DNA of 9,077 bases. It comes from Candidatus Caldarchaeum sp. (lineage in GTDB: Archaea; Thermoproteota; Nitrososphaeria_A; Caldarchaeales; Caldarchaeaceae). Positions 6,722-9,077 of the stretch are shown in pieces. Below the pieces are notes generated by a model, which searched no databases, had not been told where the DNA came from, and worked only from the letters and a program-made list of their open reading frames with translations. The stretch is from contig JANXEM010000052.1 in NCBI GenBank assembly GCA_025058435.1, forward strand, positions 1 to 9,077, written 5' to 3'. Each line of letters begins with the position of its first letter. Position 1 is the first letter of the stretch. A program made the position numbers and the translations under genes.

Positions 6722-7144
6722 GTGATTCAATTGTCGACAGCTAAGATAAAAATCAACATCGGCAACATTACCGTCGAAATCGAAGCTCCCATGGAAAAAA
6801 TCGAGGAAGCCGTCAGAAACACAATTGCGGCCATAAAGACGGCGGAACCACAACCACCAGTCAAAAAGCCAGCCGTCCAAAGAAAGCCGGTGACATGCAA
6901 AAGAGCCGTCCTCGAACTGGTCGAAAGCGGCTGGATGAACAACGGCCGAACCCTGTCAGAAGTCGCTACAGAGCTTGAACGGAGGGGATTTTCCTACGAC
7001 ACCACGGCTGTCGCCCATGTGTTGCTTGACCTTGTCCGTGAAAACGTCCTCGAAAGAATAGGAGAGCCGAGAAGCTACCTTTACGTCGTCAAAGGAATGA
7101 CGTTGAAAACTTCTCAGATATCAAGCGACGATTCAACCACATGA
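6722..7144 (+). CDS. Small winged-helix protein with N-terminal beta-hairpin/helix module; possible local regulator
   Basis: 140 residues, no named family recognised. Residues 7-38 form a beta-hairpin and helix (KIKINIGNITVEIEAP, then an amphipathic helix). A Pro/Lys-rich linker (42-58) follows, then a winged helix at about 59-124: KRAVLELVESGWM, LSEVATELERRGF, a recognition-helix candidate TTAVAHVLLDLVREN, and a wing ending in RSYLYVV. A polar tail (128-140, SSDDSTT) closes the chain. The start is GTG at 6722, directly preceded by an in-frame stop (6719-6721). TTG at 6731 is the only near alternative. TATA spacing fits a leaderless GTG. The gene is divergent to nurA across a short promoter carrying an inverted repeat, which suggests autoregulation or control of the repair operon. 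The 3' end overlaps the convergent 7114 gene by 31 bp. The N-terminal module resembles the two paralogues beyond it. Confidence 0.8.
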   Translation: MIQLSTAKIKINIGNITVEIEAPMEKIEEAVRNTIAAIKTAEPQPPVKKPAVQRKPVTCKRAVLELVESGWMNNGRTLSEVATELERRGFSYDTTAVAHVLLDLVRENVLERIGEPRSYLYVVKGMTLKTSQISSDDSTT

Positions 7145-7593
7145 CTCAGCCCAGCGGAAGTGATGCTGTATCCTCCCCTGCCCAATCTTTTCAGCTGACC
7201 TTTCTTAACCAGTTCAGCCAATCGGCCGGAAACAGTTTTGTCCGGCCTTCCCAAAACCGCGGAAACTTCCGCCGAAAGAAAATCCGGCCCTTGTCCGTGT
7301 CCCAACAAATGGTTGAGATGTTTTAAAACTCCGAAAAGGAGTATCGCGGTCGACGTCGGTAACTTTGACAGGTCGGTTTTGAAATAGAGCCCAGACGAGG
7401 TGTCGTAGGCGACGAAATTTTTTATTTTTTCGAGAATTTCGTCAACACCAGCCGCCGTGTTGAGTTTCGAAGCGAGAGAAAAAGAAGGAATGGTCTTCTC
7501 CAAAAATGCCACGACGTTGCGGTAGACATCCGCCGGCTCGCCTTCAAAATCGGCCTTCAACTCTCCATAGCTGATCGAGACCTTCAACGACAT
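7114..7593 (-). CDS. Winged-helix protein with N-terminal 'GELKADFEG' hairpin module (paralogue of the upstream gene)
   Basis: 159 residues, function not recognised. The N-terminal module (3-43) has strand, turn, strand, helix: VSISYGELKADFEG, then DVYRNVVAFLEK. A variable middle (45-80) follows. The winged helix lies at about 83-147: AILLFGVLKHLNHLLG, FLSAEVSAVLGR, TVSGRLAELVKKGQL as recognition-helix region, and KRLGRGGYSIT as the wing. It aligns along its length with the product of 7597-8064, for example FEG at 17/20, the N-terminal helix and the L-x-EL before the wing, so the two are tandem duplicates. The start ATG lies 3 nt after the upstream stop with a GGAGG site 8 nt before it, indicating one operon. 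The last 31 bp are shared with the convergent 6722 gene. A DNA-binding regulatory role is inferred from the fold only. Confidence 0.83.
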   Translation of the reverse strand: MSLKVSISYGELKADFEGEPADVYRNVVAFLEKTIPSFSLASKLNTAAGVDEILEKIKNFVAYDTSSGLYFKTDLSKLPTSTAILLFGVLKHLNHLLGHGQGPDFLSAEVSAVLGRPDKTVSGRLAELVKKGQLKRLGRGGYSITSAGLSHVVESSLDI

Positions 7594-7596
7594 ATC

Positions 7597-8064
7597 TCAA
7601 TCCTCCAAAAAATGCCATCCTTTCGACGGCTTAAAAAAGTAACGGCCTTCATCGTCCTTATCGACCGTTCCGTCGCGCCAAAGCTCGCTCAACCTCGCCC
7701 TCGCAGCCCTTTCATCCATCCGAAGAAACGACGCAACCTTCTTCGGACTGAGCCCGTCATCGGACACCAACCCAAGACGCTTACCCAGCCAAGCCCCCGC
7801 AAGACAAGCCAAAATTCTCTTTTTCGAATCACCGCTCACCAACACGTCTACAGATTCTCGGTTGATGACAACTTTACCCACCAGCTTCTCCGCCGCCTCC
7901 GTCACAGACGTATCACCCATCAACCTCATCATCAAATCAACCGGACCAAGCCGTTCCGCGAAATATCTGTTGACGGACTCCCAAACAACGTCCTTGTCGC
8001 CCTCGAACACCACTTCGAAATCGCCGTGTCTGATCCTAACCGTAACAGAATGCTGGCGCTGCAA
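7597..8064 (-). CDS. Winged-helix protein with N-terminal 'GDFEVVFEG' hairpin module (first gene of a paralogue pair)
   Basis: 155 residues, no named function. Residues 6-50 repeat the module of its neighbour: VTVRIRHGDFEVVFEG, then a helix DVVWESVNRYFAERLG and LMMRLMG. A middle region (54-80) follows. The winged helix is at about 82-147: KKRILACLAGAWLG, LSPKKVASFLRM, ERAARARLSELWRDG as recognition region, and GRYFFKPS as the wing. The only usable in-frame start upstream of the conserved strand is TTG at 8064; the frame runs back to a stop at about 8096 without ATG or GTG. The TATA box on the minus strand centred near 8099 puts the transcript start near 8073, giving a leader of about 9 nt. 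It is co-transcribed with the 7593 gene. A gene on the opposite strand of the same stretch is rejected, because this protein has a paralogue next door. Confidence 0.82.
   Translation of the reverse strand: MQRQHSVTVRIRHGDFEVVFEGDKDVVWESVNRYFAERLGPVDLMMRLMGDTSVTEAAEKLVGKVVINRESVDVLVSGDSKKRILACLAGAWLGKRLGLVSDDGLSPKKVASFLRMDERAARARLSELWRDGTVDKDDEGRYFFKPSKGWHFLED
7602..7606 (-). promoter_or_regulatory. Strong Shine-Dalgarno for the 7593 gene
   Basis: GGAGG on the minus strand, 8 nt before the ATG at 7593, formed by the last codons of the upstream paralogue. It fits second-gene translation in a leaderless-first operon. Confidence 0.65.
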
Positions 8065-8093
8065 TTCGCCGACAACAACTGCATGCTGTAGTT

Positions 8094-8104
8094 AAATTTA
8101 TATT
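8094..8104. promoter_or_regulatory. Shared bidirectional TATA region between the 8064 (-) and 8127 (+) genes
   Basis: AAATTTATATT. Read on plus, TTTATATT is centred about 26 bases before the ATG at 8127. Read on minus, AATATAAATTT places a start near 8073, just ahead of the TTG at 8064. The two genes' boxes overlap almost completely, so one TBP-sized site may serve both directions. Confidence 0.5.
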
Positions 8105-8126
8105 CACAGCGACAGGAAGGAAAGCC

Positions 8127-8381
8127 ATGCCTAAAGACCAGACTCTCGGAGCGTTGCTGTTGGTCGCAAGCGTCGCCGGAATAATCGTCTACGGATGGGC
8201 CCTGTTTCTTCCACCTTTCGCTGGACTCGACATCTTGGTTCTCAAGCTTACAGGTTTTGCTGCCGTGGCAGCGATTTTGGGCATCATCGCGTGGATAGGA
8301 TACACTCTCGCGACAACACCTCCGCCTAAACCACTCGAAGAAATCGAAAAAGAACTAAACGAAGAGCTGAAAAAAGGTTGA
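8127..8381 (+). CDS. Small two-helix membrane protein, conserved-type archaeal hypothetical
   Basis: 84 residues with two membrane helices: about 8-28 (GALLLVASVAGIIVYGWALF) and about 38-62 (LVLKLTGFAAVAAILGIIAW continuing to IGYTLA). They are joined by a short PPFAGLD loop. A proline turn TTPPPKP (63-69) leads to a charged helical tail EEIEKELNEELKKG. I recall similar short proteins with the same 'AWIGYTxATTPPP' ending in other Thermoproteota, of unknown role and sometimes mislabelled as regulators. No enzyme motif is present. The start ATG at 8127 coincides with the expected transcript start from the TATA box at 8097-8104. A GGAAGG at 8115-8120 looks like a ribosome site but would then not be transcribed, unless transcription starts earlier. 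It converges on the basic-protein gene with a 2-bp gap. Confidence 0.83.
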   Translation: MPKDQTLGALLLVASVAGIIVYGWALFLPPFAGLDILVLKLTGFAAVAAILGIIAWIGYTLATTPPPKPLEEIEKELNEELKKG

Positions 8382-8383
8382 TG

Positions 8384-8584
8384 TTAAGCGCTTGATTGGA
8401 TAGCTTTCTGTTTCGCCCTAACTTTTTTAGCCATTTTTCTTCTCCGTTTTTTCACCGGTTTTCTCTGTGAATAACGGAATACTGTTTCCCTGATTTCAGG
8501 CGGAAGCTTTTCAGAAATTTTATTCAACCTGTCTGCGAGCGTCAACGCTTCAACGATAAGCTGCGACAAACTTCTTCTTGGCAC
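8384..8584 (-). CDS. Small highly basic hypothetical protein
   Basis: 66 residues. Residues 5-45 look helical (SQLIVEALTLADRLNKISEKL, then PPEIRETVFRYSQ). Residues 41-61 are dense in Lys and Arg (KPVKKRRRKMAKKVRAKQK), suggesting nucleic-acid or ribosome contact, but no family is recognised. The start is GTG at 8584. A TATA-like TTTAAATA (minus strand, 8605-8612) is centred about 24 bases upstream, so the message would be leaderless. That promoter covers the stop codon of the upstream FrhB-family gene, giving this gene its own start signal even though both point the same way. The coding call rests on the promoter fit, the clean spacing (2 bp from the convergent neighbour) and a biased but coherent protein. 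Confidence 0.62.
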   Translation of the reverse strand: MPRRSLSQLIVEALTLADRLNKISEKLPPEIRETVFRYSQRKPVKKRRRKMAKKVRAKQKAIQSSA

Positions 8585-8604
8585 ATATATAGATTGATTA
8601 TAAG

Positions 8605-8612
8605 TTATTTAA
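8605..8612 (-). promoter_or_regulatory. TATA box for the small basic protein gene
   Basis: TTTAAATA on the minus strand, centred about 24 bases before the GTG at 8584. It includes the TAA stop codon (8609-8611) of the FrhB-family gene. Confidence 0.45.
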
Positions 8613-9077
8613 ACATTATTTTCGAAGATAAGAGGCGTAACTCTCTCCCTTTTTTTGACACACAACTTTTTCAAAAGTTTTACCGATTCATCCTCTGTGG
8701 AAAGCTGTCTAAACTCCAAAAAACCGCTCTTCACAGCATCGTCGATTATATTGCGTCCCGCGAAAGATCTGACGACCGTTATGGTCCATCCATGGGTTGC
8801 TAAAGCCCCTACCGATATGTCCGCCAGCTCGGCTGAATAATCGCGGCAGAAGCGGCACGCCGGTCTTTCGTATTGGTGGAGTGGCTTAAGGGGTTTGATG
8901 ATGTCTTCGCCGTTTTTGAGGGTGATGATGACCTTACCTTTGATGTTTATCTTTTTCACATCTCGCGGTTCAACGCCGACGTCCCGTAGATACTTAACCA
9001 GTCCTGAATAGGTGAATACTTCGGAACAGAAGAGTCCGACGACGAAAACAACGTGTTTCTTAAACCATTTCGCGTAT
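8609..9077 (-). CDS. F420 hydrogenase/dehydrogenase beta-subunit family (FrhB-like) oxidoreductase, C-terminal part; 5' end outside window
   Basis: The frame is open to the window edge, so 155 codons of the C-terminal part are seen. The GTG at 8959 is internal, because family sequence continues upstream of it: GLFCSEVFTYSGLVKYL (visible residues 14-30), then VKKINIKGKVIITLKNGE and ERPACRFCRDYSAELADISVG (70-90). These are hallmarks of the FrhB/FdhB C-terminal domain, which binds FAD and usually an iron-sulfur cluster; the CRFC pair and the earlier FCSE cysteine fit this. Such subunits pass electrons between coenzyme F420 and partners such as hydrogenase, formate dehydrogenase, sulfite reductase or ferredoxin-linked enzymes. 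The partner cannot be told because upstream genes are outside the window. The gene ends 24 bp before the start of the small basic protein gene. Confidence 0.88.
   Translation of the reverse strand, partial: YAKWFKKHVVFVVGLFCSEVFTYSGLVKYLRDVGVEPRDVKKINIKGKVIITLKNGEDIIKPLKPLHQYERPACRFCRDYSAELADISVGALATHGWTITVVRSFAGRNIIDDAVKSGFLEFRQLSTEDESVKLLKKLCVKKRERVTPLIFENNV

Noticed and set aside
6718..6744. ATG at 6718 as the start of the plus winged-helix gene.
   Set aside because: It is in a different frame and hits a stop after eight codons.
7612..8091. A 159-codon plus-strand open frame opposite the 8064-7597 gene.
   Set aside because: The minus-strand protein has a full-length paralogue next door and a recognisable winged helix. 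The plus frame gives a His/Arg/Pro-rich product with no structure, as expected for the antisense of a coding region.
8381..8400. A terminator between the convergent genes at 8381 and 8384.
   Set aside because: The gap is 2 bp and no clear T-rich tract or hairpin lies at the ends, so no terminator can be called.
8609..8959. A complete 116-residue protein starting at the GTG at 8959.
   Set aside because: Conserved FrhB-family sequence continues in frame upstream to the window edge, so the GTG is an internal valine and the gene is 5' partial.
1..9077. CRISPR arrays, tRNA/rRNA genes, insertion sequences or attachment sites.
   Set aside because: No regularly spaced repeats, no cloverleaf or rRNA-like sequence, no transposase or integrase, and no terminal repeats were seen on reading both strands.

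Overview
The window looks archaeal: about half GC, with TATA boxes about 25 bases upstream of start codons (leaderless-type promoters), several GTG/TTG starts, and information-processing genes typical of archaea (HerA-NurA, Ogg2-type glycosylase, archaeal NOP2/Sun methyltransferase). The F420-type FrhB-family gene, the small membrane protein and the winged-helix proteins fit a thermophilic Thermoproteota/Aigarchaeota-like lineage. That lineage is an inference from gene content, not proven by the sequence.

Layout. (1) 2-2164 (+): a polytopic GT-C glycosyltransferase, probably missing its 5' end, carrying a large extracytoplasmic C-terminal domain with a barrel-like beta/alpha rhythm. (2) 6683-2157 (-): a compact five-gene operon reading nurA, herA, ogg2-like glycosylase, NOP2/Sun RNA m5C methyltransferase, and a stand-alone methyltransferase-type PUA protein. 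The junctions are 6 nt, ATGA overlap, ATGA overlap and 5 nt. It meets the glycosyltransferase tail to tail with an 8-bp overlap. (3) 6660-6722: a short divergent promoter with a 14-bp inverted repeat. It separates the repair operon from a (+) winged-helix gene at 6722-7144. (4) 8064-7114 (-): two tandem paralogous winged-helix genes, the second overlapping the tail of the 6722 gene by 31 bp. All three share an N-terminal beta-hairpin/helix module followed by a winged helix. (5) 8094-8104: an AT-rich core that can act as a promoter in both directions, serving the 8064 gene (-) and a two-helix membrane protein at 8127-8381 (+). (6) 8584-8384 (-): a small, very basic protein. (7) 9077-8609 (-): the C-terminal part of an FrhB-family F420-dependent oxidoreductase beta subunit, cut by the window edge.

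How the genes may work together: HerA (hexameric translocase) and NurA (nuclease) form the archaeal DNA-end resection machine, here without mre11/rad50 in view and co-transcribed with a base-excision glycosylase and an RNA-modification pair. The divergent winged-helix gene is a plausible local regulator of that operon and of itself. The least described element is the three-member family of hairpin plus winged-helix proteins clustered beside the operon. There are no RNA genes, insertion sequences or CRISPR arrays that I can support, and no gene-free stretch over 300 bases.
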